A stretch of 64,000 nucleotides of DNA from CALFUK01 sp964450495 (GTDB taxonomy: Bacteria > Bacteroidota > Bacteroidia > Chitinophagales > Saprospiraceae). The notes beneath the pieces are model-generated. The model was not told the DNA's origin and did no database searches. It saw nothing but the letters and a program-made list of their open reading frames with translations. Both the position numbers and the translations under genes were made by a program. The stretch spans positions 1 to 64,000 of the forward strand of contig CAYVFU010000006.1 of NCBI GenBank assembly GCA_964450495.1. Reading direction: 5' to 3'. How positions within the stretch are numbered: the stretch's first letter is position 1; every line of letters starts with the position of its first letter. Of this stretch, positions 1 to 10,003 are shown piece after piece.

Positions 1-63
1 CCAGTAAAAATTTGTGAATTATCTATTGCAACTTAAAAGCCCGGTTCAATAAAATTAAATCAG

Positions 64-324
64 ATGAAAAATCTATTCAAAAATTTATCTATTTTTCTAT
101 TAGTTCCATTTTCCTTTATCCTAATGGGCTGTCCGAGTCATGATACGCATATACATACACATACACACAATCATACTCATACACACACGAATGTTGAGAT
201 GGAAAAAGGTAGTGATGACAATTCAAAAAGTGAAGATAAAGAAGGAAGAGATTATGATGGAACATCAGACCTTAGAGATACTGGACGAGAAGGCGATAAA
301 GGAGACCATACTGCAGACAAGTAA
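64..324 (+). CDS. Small His-rich lipoprotein
   Basis: This 86-residue protein starts with a lipoprotein signal peptide: a basic N-terminus, a hydrophobic stretch and a lipobox ending LMGC, so Cys23 would be lipidated. Immediately after it comes a run of alternating His and Thr with occasional Asn or Ile (about residues 27-42), followed by a highly charged Asp/Glu/Lys/Arg tail with no obvious fold. Clustered His could bind Zn, Ni or Cu at the cell envelope, but that is inference. The His-Thr run is encoded by a CA-rich simple repeat (about 148-190), so its length may vary between strains. No family recognised; the gene stands alone at the left end of the window. Confidence 0.6.
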   Translation: MKNLFKNLSIFLLVPFSFILMGCPSHDTHIHTHTHNHTHTHTNVEMEKGSDDNSKSEDKEGRDYDGTSDLRDTGREGDKGDHTADK

Positions 325-409
325 TCTCTAACACATTCAATTAAGGAACCATCACTTTGTTTCAGTTCCTAATATATATTTCAAGGAATCCATGAATATT
401 TCTTAAAAA

Positions 410-616
410 CTAGACTTTTTCGAACAAATCCGTTAACTTCTCAACTTCTTCCAGAGTAAAAGAAGCACCTTTCTTTTTCTTATTCAAAGTAACTCTACTG
501 ATACCTAGCTGATCGCATATAAACTCCAGTTTATAAGGTCCTTTACTAATCAAACTAGAGATTGTTTCTACGTGAGTTCTGTAATCTTGGACTATATGTT
601 TAGAGACTCCTTGCAT
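410..616 (-). CDS. Small helix-turn-helix-like protein
   Basis: A 68-residue protein. Its central part (about residues 28-50: a predicted helix, then 'QLGISRVTLNKKKKG', then another helix) reads like the turn and recognition helix of a Cro/C1-type helix-turn-helix domain, where an 'xLGISRxTLxKK' pattern is typical. It has no other domain, no signal peptide and no membrane segment, so a cytoplasmic DNA-binding role is likely but unproven. It is divergent from, and unlinked to, its neighbours. It could be a stand-alone regulator or the remnant of a larger mobile-element regulator; no partner toxin gene is visible. Confidence 0.5.
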   Translation of the reverse strand: MQGVSKHIVQDYRTHVETISSLISKGPYKLEFICDQLGISRVTLNKKKKGASFTLEEVEKLTDLFEKV

Positions 617-797
617 TATTCTAATCGAATTTTGTTAAATTAGTTATCCGAAAGGTACAATTATCTTATCAAATATGATAACAAATACTATTAATTATAG
701 GCAAAATGGAATAAGAAAAAGTCTATATGGAATGATAAACCAAATCACAATACGGTTTCAAGCACATGGAAGCTTGCCTAAAATTAATATTTTTAAT

Positions 798-1757
798 TTA
801 TGTTTCATTAAATTCAAGCCGCTCTCCACTCGCCAAAAAGAACCATATAACGGCACCTATCACATTAATCGCAGCAGCTAGAACAAACACCACAGAATAA
901 GAACCTCCGAATACATCTATCAAATAACCAGTGCTGTATACGCCAATGATACCGAGTAACGTGCCCACTGTATTGGTAATGCTCAAAAGCAGGCCAGCAT
1001 ATTGTGGTGCAATGTCAAGATGATTAGGTAGAAATCCTGACCAAGATAAAGCTAAGAAAGCCATAGCAGCGCATAATAACATGACGGCAGAATTAACCGT
1101 TGAGGCATCTTTATTTAAAAAAAGAATAGTGCTGAACCTAGCAATCCAATAATCTGAAATGACTTTCTGACAAAAGTTATCTCTGTTCCATTTGCAATTA
1201 ATTTGTCAGCAACCCAGGCAGAAATATTTGATACGAGAAACATGGTCAGCCATGGTGCTGCTGCATAAAAACCTGCACTGGTCAAATTGACACCTTGTAC
1301 AGTTTTGAAATAGCTTGGCAACCATGATAACAAAACGTAGAATCCCCAGTTGCTACAAAAATGATTTGTGATTAAGGCAATAGCTGGTTTATGTTTAAGT
1401 AGTTGATACCACTTTATATTTTGTGAATGAGAGGCGATTATATCTTGAGATTCTGATAAGAGATTGAGTTCGTTGTCGCTTATTTGAGGATGAGATTTTG
1501 GACCATTATGAATACGATTAAACCACACCAACGCAAAGACCAAACCCAAGCCTCCAAAGAGATAAAAAACAGATTCCCATCCCCCACTTTTCAATGATAA
1601 ATCCTGTTGTCGTTAAGGCAAACAACTTACCCAATGGTATCCCGCTCACCATAAATGCAACAGCTCTGGATCGCTCAGACTTTGCCGCCTCTTTTACGAT
1701 AGGCTTCCTCAAGTAACTTCTTCTTAAAACGGCCAGCGTATCCTTCGTCAACGTCAT
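798..1757 (-). pseudogene. Decayed MFS transporter (anion:cation symporter-like)
   Basis: Three overlapping or adjacent frames on the minus strand together encode the C-terminal two thirds of a major facilitator. 'SERSRAVAF' followed by 'SVFYLFGGLGL' is typical of the ACS (hexuronate/sialate/phosphate) branch, and helices continue to a normal C-terminus. The first roughly four to five transmembrane helices are missing: the remnant begins 16 bases after the stop of the aldolase/dehydrogenase gene. There are two frameshifts, both in homopolymers: a run of five C at 1581-1585 (four would restore frame) and a run of A (T on the coding strand) near 1117-1123. Frameshifts in homopolymers can be sequencing errors, but the missing N-terminus cannot. 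It was probably once a sugar-acid importer in the operon of the aldolase gene. Confidence 0.75.
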
Positions 1758-1773
1758 AGTGACAAACAGAACC

Positions 1774-3741
1774 CTATATCACCCGATCATTACCTCCATC
1801 AATCGGTACCTGTGCCCCAGTCACTTTAGAAAATAATTTGCCAAGCATAGCAACGGCCAAGTCAGCAACATCCCTAGACGACACTTCTGTTTTAAGTACA
1901 TTGTTTGTTTTGTATTGGTTGACAGTCAAGCCATAATTTTTCGCTCGTGCTTTCAGTATCTCATCTGTCCATATAGCCGTGTCATAGACAGCATTAGGGT
2001 GGATAATGTTTACTCGTATGCCTTTCGATCCTAATTCTAATGCAGCTACCCTACCCAACTGAGTTAGTCCGGCTTTCGCTACAGAATAAGCAGAGGCACC
2101 TGGCCCAGGTGCAGGAACATTTTTGGAACCTATAATGATTACTGCAGGATCAAAACCTCTTTCTAAATATGGTACACACAATTGTAAAAGTCTCTGATGA
2201 CTTGTCATATTTATGCTGATGCTTTTATCCCATAGGCTGTCAGTCATGTTTTCTATACGAGCACTTTTCGGAAATATTCCGGCATTCATGACAAGCATAT
2301 CAATGCCTCCAAAGTGGACAATAGTTTTTTCAATACATTCCTTTAGCTGTTTCATGTTTGTGACATCACAACGCAATGCCAAAACTTCTGGCTGATTATA
2401 AATAGTAGTAATGGTTTTATCTATATCTAAAGCAGCAACTACGGCGCCTTGTGCAACAAGAGACTCTACGCAAGCTTTGCCTATCCCACTGGCACATCCT
2501 GTCACTAGTGCAATCTTACCTTGCATTGATTTTGGCTTCCCTGCTTTGGCAAGTTTAGCTTGTTCAAGACTCCAGTATTCCATTTCGAATAAATCTTTTT
2601 GACTAAGGGTTTTCCAACCGCCTAATTTTTCAGCTTGTACGATTGCCTTTTTTGTATGTCTAGCAATGTCCTCAATTATCCTGACATGTTTAGGGCTAGG
2701 ACCAAAAGCTAGAGTTCCTAGTCCAGGAAGTATTCCCCATCTTGGTGCTTGATCTAGTTTTTGTTCTTTCTTTTTATATTTTTTAAAATACCCATTGTAT
2801 GATTTTTGAAATGCATCTAAATCTTTTTTATGATTTTTAGAAAAATGCACTGGTACTCTTTTTGTCCGAATAATATGGTCAGGTGTGATTGGACCACGCC
2901 CTGCAATTGTTTTAACATTTTTTAAATTTGAAAAGCCCACTGAGGTACCACTGTTATCCAATCTTGATAATACAGGTTTGCCTGTTAATACTGACACATC
3001 TTTTCTAATCTGTGCAAGTTTAAGCGGGTCTATTTTTTCTGATTTTGCAGCTTTGGTTTTGACAGCTTTCTTTTTCTTCAGGTAGTCTTCTGCTTTACTG
3101 ACAATTTTAATCATCTTTTCATAACTCTTCTTAGGGTCATGATCAAATGTAAATACGCCATGATTGAGTAAGATCATACCATCTAATTTTTCCCAATCAA
3201 TTCCTTTTGTCATCTCATAGATGGTTTTCGCAAGAATGAACCCTGGCATGACATAAGGGATGATCATCATGTTTTTACCATATATCTTTTGAATCTGTTC
3301 TTTTCCTTTTGGTGAATTGGTTATCACAACAACGCTATCGGCATGTGTGTGATCTACAAACGTATATGGTATGATGCCATGAAGAATTGTTTCTACAGAT
3401 GGATTGGGTGCAGCAGGATTTGTCACTGCCATCCGTTGATACTTCACCATATCTATGTCGCTTAGTTTATCCAGCTTGACCAACTTGTGTAATTGGTCTA
3501 ATTTTACAGGAGTAAATCCTTGTGGTTCTATGGTCGCAAGATCCCAACCACTGCCTTTTACATATAAGATATCTTCGAATTCACCGAAAATATTTTTCTC
3601 TTTTATTTTGACAGAAGTATTTCCACCGCCATGCATGACAAGATCTTCTTCCAATCCTAATAATCTGGAAGTATACACTCTCATTTTGAGTAAACTCTTC
3701 CCACATTTCTTTGCTTCTGCAGCATTCCAAGAACTTTTCAT
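1774..3741 (-). CDS. Bifunctional class II aldolase / short-chain dehydrogenase
   Basis: This 655-residue fusion has an N-terminal class II (zinc) aldolase domain (about residues 1-380) and a C-terminal Rossmann dehydrogenase (about 405-655). The aldolase part shows the 'MHGGGNTSVK' phosphate-binding stretch and zinc-type His pairs in 'DHTHADS' and 'LNHGVF'. The SDR part has the nucleotide-binding TGCASGIG and catalytic YSVAK. The layout and length match the RhaD-type rhamnulose-1-phosphate aldolase/lactaldehyde dehydrogenase family (RhaEW/YuxG). No rhamnose kinase or isomerase is nearby, so the true substrate is uncertain; another sugar phosphate is possible. It starts two bases after the stop of the upstream hydrolase gene, so the two are probably one operon, followed by the decayed transporter. 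Confidence 0.85.
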   Translation of the reverse strand: MKSSWNAAEAKKCGKSLLKMRVYTSRLLGLEEDLVMHGGGNTSVKIKEKNIFGEFEDILYVKGSGWDLATIEPQGFTPVKLDQLHKLVKLDKLSDIDMVKYQRMAVTNPAAPNPSVETILHGIIPYTFVDHTHADSVVVITNSPKGKEQIQKIYGKNMMIIPYVMPGFILAKTIYEMTKGIDWEKLDGMILLNHGVFTFDHDPKKSYEKMIKIVSKAEDYLKKKKAVKTKAAKSEKIDPLKLAQIRKDVSVLTGKPVLSRLDNSGTSVGFSNLKNVKTIAGRGPITPDHIIRTKRVPVHFSKNHKKDLDAFQKSYNGYFKKYKKKEQKLDQAPRWGILPGLGTLAFGPSPKHVRIIEDIARHTKKAIVQAEKLGGWKTLSQKDLFEMEYWSLEQAKLAKAGKPKSMQGKIALVTGCASGIGKACVESLVAQGAVVAALDIDKTITTIYNQPEVLALRCDVTNMKQLKECIEKTIVHFGGIDMLVMNAGIFPKSARIENMTDSLWDKSISINMTSHQRLLQLCVPYLERGFDPAVIIIGSKNVPAPGPGASAYSVAKAGLTQLGRVAALELGSKGIRVNIIHPNAVYDTAIWTDEILKARAKNYGLTVNQYKTNNVLKTEVSSRDVADLAVAMLGKLFSKVTGAQVPIDGGNDRVI

Positions 3742-3743
3742 AA

Positions 3744-4514
3744 TTATTTTACTTGATTAATAAATGTCAAAATATGATCCCTGACTTGTGTCTTGTGTAA
3801 GATACCTTCAATATACCTAGAAGTAATCTTTTTCAAACTAGAACCATCAATTTTTTCATGCATGATTTCTGCTATGTAAAAAGGATGCAATGGGTCATCT
3901 TCATTTGCTAATATCAAACAGGGAACGTTTATGTTCTTTAGATCATCCATTGATTTAAAAGGAGAATCACCTACCATTTTGTTAATGACAATAGGTAGAT
4001 CATCTTGCTGTGTATTGCTAAAAATACCCATCACAGATTTTGCTGCTGCTGGTAAATCATTGTTGATCTTCTGAAACGCTTGAGTAGATCTGAATTCTGA
4101 TTCGCCATCAGATTTACCCATAAAAGAAAGGGCCTGTTTTAAAATCATCAGATTATCTGGATCGACTTTTTCCAACCAAGCTGGCCTGTGAAGAATTAAC
4201 CCCTTTACACGTTTTGGATATCTCAAGCTTATATTAACGGCAATACCTGATCCCATTGAAAGTCCACCTAATACTGCAGAGTCTAGTTTTAAAAAATCCA
4301 GAAACCGAATAACTTCATCAGCATAATTGTCAAAAGATGGATCAAAACCATTAAGTTTACTTTGGCCATGTCCTGGACAATCTATCCCACAAAGTTGTAC
4401 TCCTGGTAATTCTTCCAGTAAGCTCTGAATTTGATGTAAGTTTGCTGTCAGACCATGTTGAAACAGGAGTGGAATTCCTTGACCTTCTGAGAAGCAATTG
4501 TACTTAAAATTCAT
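3744..4514 (-). CDS. Alpha/beta-fold hydrolase
   Basis: A 256-residue single-domain alpha/beta hydrolase with no signal peptide. The N-terminal 'LLFQHGLTAN' gives the oxyanion-hole HG, 'GGLSMGSG' is the nucleophile elbow with the catalytic Ser, 'LANEDDPLHP' holds the likely acid, and the 'ILHKTQ' His near the C-terminus completes a plausible triad. It is the first gene of a minus-strand operon with the aldolase/dehydrogenase two bases downstream, so it may open a lactone or cleave an ester feeding that enzyme (inference). Family members include esterases, lactonases and C-C hydrolases, and the sequence alone does not choose among them. Confidence 0.85.
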   Translation of the reverse strand: MNFKYNCFSEGQGIPLLFQHGLTANLHQIQSLLEELPGVQLCGIDCPGHGQSKLNGFDPSFDNYADEVIRFLDFLKLDSAVLGGLSMGSGIAVNISLRYPKRVKGLILHRPAWLEKVDPDNLMILKQALSFMGKSDGESEFRSTQAFQKINNDLPAAAKSVMGIFSNTQQDDLPIVINKMVGDSPFKSMDDLKNINVPCLILANEDDPLHPFYIAEIMHEKIDGSSLKKITSRYIEGILHKTQVRDHILTFINQVK

Positions 4515-4831
4515 TTGTTTAGCTTGAGGAGTCAGTAAGTATGTAACATATTATTCCTCTAAATTTATAATCCTTACTAAAGATAATAAAAGAGTTGGGG
4601 TTGTTGGCAGTTATTATTTAGATTGGTTTGTGTCAATACTACATATTAACTATTACGGTGAGTGGTTACACCTAATTCCAAATGCAGAGTCCTAAATACT
4701 ATCTATAGCTTCATCCTTGTAACTAAGAATTTTTCCTTAAGCAAGTAATTACTAAATCTTAGGGCTTATATTTAATTACATTAATGGTTATTCTGCATAT
4801 CGGTCACATAATTATTCACACATCAATATAA
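4515..4831. other. Divergent intergenic region
   Basis: About 317 bases between the divergent hydrolase and acyl-CoA ligase genes. It must hold promoters for both directions, but no clear TAnnTTTG box, dyad, RNA-like fold or small ORF with coding character could be picked out by eye. Confidence 0.4.
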
Positions 4832-6517
4832 ATGAATAAATTAAGTTACACCTCTGGCACTAGTTCTATTCCATTATTAGGAATTACTATAGGCGATAAA
4901 TTTGATCAAATAGTTGAAGAGTTTCCAAACCAAGAAGCACTTATTGTTCACCATCAAAATATCCGTTGGACATATAAACAATTAAAAGAACGTGTAGATA
5001 ATTGTGCCAAAGCATTACTTGCATGTGGTTTACAAAAAGGAGATCGAGTGGGTATATGGTCTCCTAACTGCGCCGAATGGACGGTGTTACAATTCGCAAC
5101 AGCTAAAGTTGGGGTCATACTTGTAAACATCAATCCTTCATACAGATTACACGAACTAAAGTATGCATTGAATCAATCTGGCTGTATTATGATCGTGCAT
5201 GCTCATGAATTTAAAACATCTTTTTATTCTAAAATGATTTTGGAACTTGCACCAGAGTTGGCAGCAAGTATATTTGGAGCTTTGGTTTCCAAAGAATTAC
5301 CTGAATTAAAGATGGCCGTAGTTCTTTCTGATTCACCAGAAAAAGGCCTGATGAGCTGGAATTCATTCTTGGATAAATCGGCAATAGTTAATGACGAGGC
5401 ACTTGTTCAGCGACAAGCTACTCTCGCATTCGATGATCCAATCAACATTCAATACACAAGTGGAACAACAGGCTATCCAAAAGGCGCCACCCTCAGTCAT
5501 CACAATATTCTAAACAATGGATTTTTTGTTGCAAAGACGATGAATTTCACAGAGAATGACCGCTTGATTATTCCTGTTCCACTTTACCATTGCTTTGGTA
5601 TGGTGATGGGTAATTTAGGATGCATGACTCATGGTGCAGCTATGATTTACCCAAGTGCTGGATTTGAGCCATCAGCAGTTTTAAAAGCTATCCAAAAAGA
5701 AAAAGCTACTGCAGTATATGGAGTGCCGACAATGTTTATCGCTCAATTAGAACATGATGAATTTGATAGCATAGATTTTTCGAGTTTACGAACTGGCATT
5801 ATGGCTGGATCGCCTTGTCCAATAGAAGTCATGAAAAAAGTCCAAACTCTGATGAATATGACAGAAGTGCAAATAGCCTATGGCATGACCGAAACCAGTC
5901 CAGTAAGTACTCAAACTAAAATAGGAACTCCACTTGAGAAACAAGTGGGCACTGTAGGTCAAGTGATGCCACATATTGAAGTCAAGATTATCGACGGCGA
6001 GACAGGTCTAGTTACCCTTATAGGCGTTCCAGGTGAATTATGTACACGAGGTTATAGTGTCATGTTGGGGTATTGGAATGATGAAGAAAAAACGAGTGAA
6101 GCAATCGATTCAGCAAGATGGATGCATACCGGTGATATAGCAGTTATGGATGAAGAAGGTTATTTAAGTATTGTAGGTCGCATAAAAGATATGATCATTA
6201 GAGGTGGAGAAAATATCTACCCTCGAGAAATTGAAGAGTTTCTGTACACACACCCAGCCATCAGTGATGTGCAAGTCATTGGCATTCCTTCTCACAAATT
6301 TGGTGAAGAAGTCATGGCATGGATTAAATTGAAAGATGGTTGTACAACTTCAGAACAAGAGCTTATTGATTTTTGCGATGGTAAAATCAGCCATTTCAAA
6401 ATTCCAAGGTTTTATAAATTTACAGCAGATTTTCCTATGACTGTCACAGGAAAGATTAGAAAAATTGAGATGCGCAAAATTAGTATTGAAGAATTAGGTC
6501 TGGCGTCGGCAGACTAA
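4832..6517 (+). CDS. AMP-binding acyl-CoA ligase (fatty-acyl-CoA synthetase type)
   Basis: A 561-residue adenylate-forming enzyme of the ANL superfamily. The P-loop-like motif YTSGTTGYPKG lies near residue 208, the adenine-binding 'AYGMTETSP' near 350, and 'WMHTGDIAVMDEEGY' then 'GRIKDMIIRGGENIYPREIE' (hinge and A8 region) follow. The C-terminal 'TVTGKIRK' supplies the catalytic Lys. Such enzymes activate a carboxylate with ATP and transfer it to CoA; the sequence most resembles medium/long-chain fatty-acyl-CoA synthetases. It has no signal peptide and is transcribed alone, facing a convergent MFS gene. Chain-length preference cannot be read from the sequence. Confidence 0.88.
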   Translation: MNKLSYTSGTSSIPLLGITIGDKFDQIVEEFPNQEALIVHHQNIRWTYKQLKERVDNCAKALLACGLQKGDRVGIWSPNCAEWTVLQFATAKVGVILVNINPSYRLHELKYALNQSGCIMIVHAHEFKTSFYSKMILELAPELAASIFGALVSKELPELKMAVVLSDSPEKGLMSWNSFLDKSAIVNDEALVQRQATLAFDDPINIQYTSGTTGYPKGATLSHHNILNNGFFVAKTMNFTENDRLIIPVPLYHCFGMVMGNLGCMTHGAAMIYPSAGFEPSAVLKAIQKEKATAVYGVPTMFIAQLEHDEFDSIDFSSLRTGIMAGSPCPIEVMKKVQTLMNMTEVQIAYGMTETSPVSTQTKIGTPLEKQVGTVGQVMPHIEVKIIDGETGLVTLIGVPGELCTRGYSVMLGYWNDEEKTSEAIDSARWMHTGDIAVMDEEGYLSIVGRIKDMIIRGGENIYPREIEEFLYTHPAISDVQVIGIPSHKFGEEVMAWIKLKDGCTTSEQELIDFCDGKISHFKIPRFYKFTADFPMTVTGKIRKIEMRKISIEELGLASAD

Positions 6518-6614
6518 CACTTTTCCACTCACGTCGACTTTTTTTCACTTACTTCTCCTTTTATTTGGTTGGCGCTTTGTTGAGTCGGTCTACGTCTTGT
6601 TAGAATAATATGCT

Positions 6615-7895
6615 TTAAATCAAATCCTCAGAAATCCGCTTAGAGCCTATCCAAAAACAAAAGATAGCTAAAAGGAGCATAATAAAACTAACATGAAGTG
6701 AATAGACTAAAGCAGTATTTCCAAATCCTCCTGCTAATTGGTCACTCAGCCAGCCAATAACCAGAGGCCCCAGTCCTAGACCAACAAGATTTAATACTAA
6801 AAATAAAATTGCGGAGGCTAAAGCTCGCATACGTATGCCAACCAATCCGTGAGACATGGCAATACACGGTGCTAAATACGTAGTCCAACAAATCTTAGAT
6901 ATTGCCATTGCAGCGATACAAACAAATTTATTATCTGACCACAAAATAACGAAGGTAAATGGCAGTGAAATTAAAAGCATTATCATAGGAAATAATAAAT
7001 ACCATTTTGCATTTTTCTGTCCTAGTTTATCTCCCATATAACCACCAAGCCATACACCCAATGCACCACCTAAGCCAGATGACATAGATAACCAAGTACC
7101 TATCTCTCCCCTACTCATTTCGTGGACCCTGGCTAATAATGATGGGGACCAATTACCTACTCCATATTGTACAAAAGCTGTAAAACCTGCTCCAAATGCG
7201 ATGTATCTGAATGATTTTTTTTCCATCAAAATCGAAAATACTTCGGAAAGTTTGGGCATGTGAGAAGCTTCATCTTGGCGATTCTCAGCCATTCCTCTTT
7301 GTGGTTCTCTTACTGTAAAGAAAAAGAAGATTGCATACAAGATACCTGGTACCCCGACCACCATTAAAGCTGTTCGCCATCCAAAAAATTCGTCAAGCCA
7401 TCCACCAAATAAATAGCCGAATAATATACCAATATATATTCCCATTGAATATACCGACAATGCAGTGGCTCGTTTTTCTTTAGGGAAGTAATCTGAAATC
7501 ATAGAATGTGCTGGTGGACTACCTCCAGCTTCTCCTATTCCTACTCCAATTCTTGCAAGTAGTAATTGTACAAAGTTTCCTGCATATCCGCTGAGCACTG
7601 TCATCATACTCCAGATGCTTAAAGAAATTGAGATGATGTTTTTGCGATTGTATCTGTCGGCAAGTCGAGCTATAGGTAAGCCTATAGTAACATAAAATAG
7701 AGCAAATGCAAGCCCTGTTAATAAACCTAATTGGGTGTCACTCAGATTGAGGTCAGCTTTTATACTTTCTTGAAGAATAACAAGTATCTGTCTATCTATG
7801 AAATTAAAAACATAGACACCTGTCAATAAAACGAGTACATATTTTTTATAATTGCCAGTATAACTTGGTTTCTGAGCTGACCATTCTTGTGACAT
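6615..7895 (-). CDS. MFS transporter, spinster-like
   Basis: A 426-residue, 12-helix major facilitator. The N-terminal 'FNFIDRQILVILQESIK' and the loop 2-3 motif 'GLPIARLADRYNRK' are typical of the spinster-like MFS group, bacterial relatives of the Spns lipid/organic-anion transporters. 'GEAGGSPPAHSMISDYF' follows TM4 as in that group. It is expected in the inner membrane. The substrate is not predictable; bacterial members are often annotated as exporters of sugars, steroids or organic acids. It is monocistronic, convergent with the acyl-CoA ligase, and next to the TPR kinase without overlap. Confidence 0.85.
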   Translation of the reverse strand: MSQEWSAQKPSYTGNYKKYVLVLLTGVYVFNFIDRQILVILQESIKADLNLSDTQLGLLTGLAFALFYVTIGLPIARLADRYNRKNIISISLSIWSMMTVLSGYAGNFVQLLLARIGVGIGEAGGSPPAHSMISDYFPKEKRATALSVYSMGIYIGILFGYLFGGWLDEFFGWRTALMVVGVPGILYAIFFFFTVREPQRGMAENRQDEASHMPKLSEVFSILMEKKSFRYIAFGAGFTAFVQYGVGNWSPSLLARVHEMSRGEIGTWLSMSSGLGGALGVWLGGYMGDKLGQKNAKWYLLFPMIMLLISLPFTFVILWSDNKFVCIAAMAISKICWTTYLAPCIAMSHGLVGIRMRALASAILFLVLNLVGLGLGPLVIGWLSDQLAGGFGNTALVYSLHVSFIMLLLAIFCFWIGSKRISEDLI

Positions 7896-7969
7896 ACCTA
7901 AATGTAATCAAACAAGTCGAAATATCAATGGTAGATCAACGTGATAGTTGTAATAGGTAACATTGATTC

Positions 7970-10003
7970 TTAGGAGATTTTAAGATCTTTTGGCAACAGT
8001 AGTTCTACACAAACACCAATATTTTTTCGATTGCGGATGTTAACTTGACCATTGAGTATATTGATGATTTTATTGACCATAGCAAGGCCTAGCCCGGAGC
8101 CTTGATATTCAGATCTGTTATGCAAGCGACTAAACATCGTAAATGCTTGTTTACTGTAGATTTCATCAAGCCCAATTCCATTATCCTTTATATATATTTT
8201 TAGATATTCTTCAGATTCAATAAAGGAGATGTTTACCTCTGGATTTTCATTATTATTAAATTTAAATCCATTTTCAATTAACTCTGTAAATAGTAAATTA
8301 ATGTGCTGATTATTTGCTCTTATAAATGGTAATTTTTCAAATGTTATTTTTCGTTCTGGTGTTTGATTGTTGTCTATAATTCTTTTTTGAACGTTTTCTA
8401 TAACAGTATTGAGAGAAACATTTTGATCAGTATTTTCTTTTTTGATAGACACGTATTTTAATATATCTTCCACAAGTTGAGACATTGAAGATGTACTCGT
8501 TTGTAAAACCTTAAAATAGGAATCAATTTTTTCCTTGTCCTTTTCCTTAAATATTTCAGACTCTCTTTCGAGTAAACTTGAAAAACTACCAATATTTCTA
8601 AGGTGTTCTTTGAGGTCATGCGCAGAGATATATGAAAAGCGTTCCAATTCATTATTTGCAATCGATAATTCTTCGTTTGCCAATTTTAAATCTTTTGTTC
8701 TTTCAGCAACTTTGATTTCGAGTTCTTTGCTATACTTTTCTTTAGTTTTGAAATTGAGCCAGTAAAAAAGAGAGGTAATAGACGCCAAAAGTAAAAGTAG
8801 GATATATATGTTGTTATTCAATTTTTGTCCTCTTATAATAGCTTCATTTTCAATTTGCTTGTTTTCTAATAGAGACAGCTGGTAGTCTGCTTCTAGTTTT
8901 AAAATAATCTCGTCTTTTGTTGTTGAAGAAAGAGAGTCAGACCATTTTTTATGATCCTTTTGGAATTTAAGGGCTAGAGGAATTTTACCTAATTGTTCAT
9001 AGGCTTTTGCTAACTCTATGGAAAGATTTGATTGGTCGTTAATTACATTTAACTGATTCGCTAGTTTTATTCCTTCAGTACCAAATTCAACAGCAAGATC
9101 GTATTGGCCGGTTTCATTGTAGAGACGTACAAGTTCAGAAACGACGTATAGATACTGTTCTTCAAAACCATTTTCTTGATACCTCTTTATTGACTCCTTA
9201 AAATGATATTCAGCCTTCTTGAAAGAATTTGTTTTATAATAAGTAGTTCCTATTTCTTCGTGCAATGCTCCTTGGATATAAAGATTGTTGGACTCTTCGG
9301 CTAAGTCTAGTCCCAATAAAAAAAGTCTTATGGCTTCAGTGTACTCTTGGATGTTTCGATGATAAATTGCCGATCCATGATACACTGTTGATTTAAATTC
9401 AGGACTACTACCATCGTCAATTTTAAAGTTTAGTATCTGTTTATAATATTCTGTAGACTCAGTAGTGTTGCCTTCTTCATTATGAAGGTATCCAAGATTT
9501 TGGAGTAGGTTAAGCATTGACATAGAATCATTTAATTCCTGTGCTGCCTTATAACCATATAACAGATACTCTATACTTTTATCATTCTTTGCTTTCAGAT
9601 TATAGATAGCGGATAAGGTGTTTGTTGCTTTTAGTATGCCAAGCTGATCTTCTATTGATTCAGCAATATCTAAAGCCTTAATACCATATTCTAGTGCTGG
9701 TTCAAATTCTCCTTTAAAATAGTGCGACAATGCAAAAAATCTATAGGCATGACCTCGTCCTTTTATATAGTTCAGTTCATCTGATAGTACTAATGCCTTT
9801 TTTGCATATTCTAGACTCTTAGTTATATCTATATAACGATAATTGTGACTAATGAGCAGAAGATTATCAATCTTTTGTGTACTAGCCTCTTGTTCTTCTA
9901 TTACTTGTAGTAAGCTGTCTATGGCAGGTGTTTGTGCCGTAGCAATGCTTTCATTTAAGAATAAACTTATCAGCAAAAGTGTGCCGAGAAGTGCTTTCTT
10001 CAT
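7970..10003 (-). CDS. TPR-containing membrane histidine kinase
   Basis: A 677-residue sensor kinase. It has a Sec signal peptide (about 1-23), then a periplasmic array of tetratricopeptide repeats (about 30-380), a transmembrane helix (about 392-415), a coiled coil 'KVAERTKDLKLANEEL', and a HisKA domain with phospho-acceptor His462 in 'SAHDLKEHLRN'. The HATPase_c domain has an N-box 'ELIENGFKFN', G1 'DNGIGLD', and G2 'GSGLGLAM'. Signals are probably sensed by TPR protein contacts in the periplasm. No response regulator or receiver domain is nearby, so its partner is encoded elsewhere. A kinase of the same architecture and length occurs at 44129-46162. It is transcribed alone. Confidence 0.9.
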   Translation of the reverse strand: MKKALLGTLLLISLFLNESIATAQTPAIDSLLQVIEEQEASTQKIDNLLLISHNYRYIDITKSLEYAKKALVLSDELNYIKGRGHAYRFFALSHYFKGEFEPALEYGIKALDIAESIEDQLGILKATNTLSAIYNLKAKNDKSIEYLLYGYKAAQELNDSMSMLNLLQNLGYLHNEEGNTTESTEYYKQILNFKIDDGSSPEFKSTVYHGSAIYHRNIQEYTEAIRLFLLGLDLAEESNNLYIQGALHEEIGTTYYKTNSFKKAEYHFKESIKRYQENGFEEQYLYVVSELVRLYNETGQYDLAVEFGTEGIKLANQLNVINDQSNLSIELAKAYEQLGKIPLALKFQKDHKKWSDSLSSTTKDEIILKLEADYQLSLLENKQIENEAIIRGQKLNNNIYILLLLLASITSLFYWLNFKTKEKYSKELEIKVAERTKDLKLANEELSIANNELERFSYISAHDLKEHLRNIGSFSSLLERESEIFKEKDKEKIDSYFKVLQTSTSSMSQLVEDILKYVSIKKENTDQNVSLNTVIENVQKRIIDNNQTPERKITFEKLPFIRANNQHINLLFTELIENGFKFNNNENPEVNISFIESEEYLKIYIKDNGIGLDEIYSKQAFTMFSRLHNRSEYQGSGLGLAMVNKIINILNGQVNIRNRKNIGVCVELLLPKDLKIS

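Noticed and set aside
675..881. 68-residue plus-strand ORF
   Set aside because: It overlaps the decayed MFS gene and shows no coding character.
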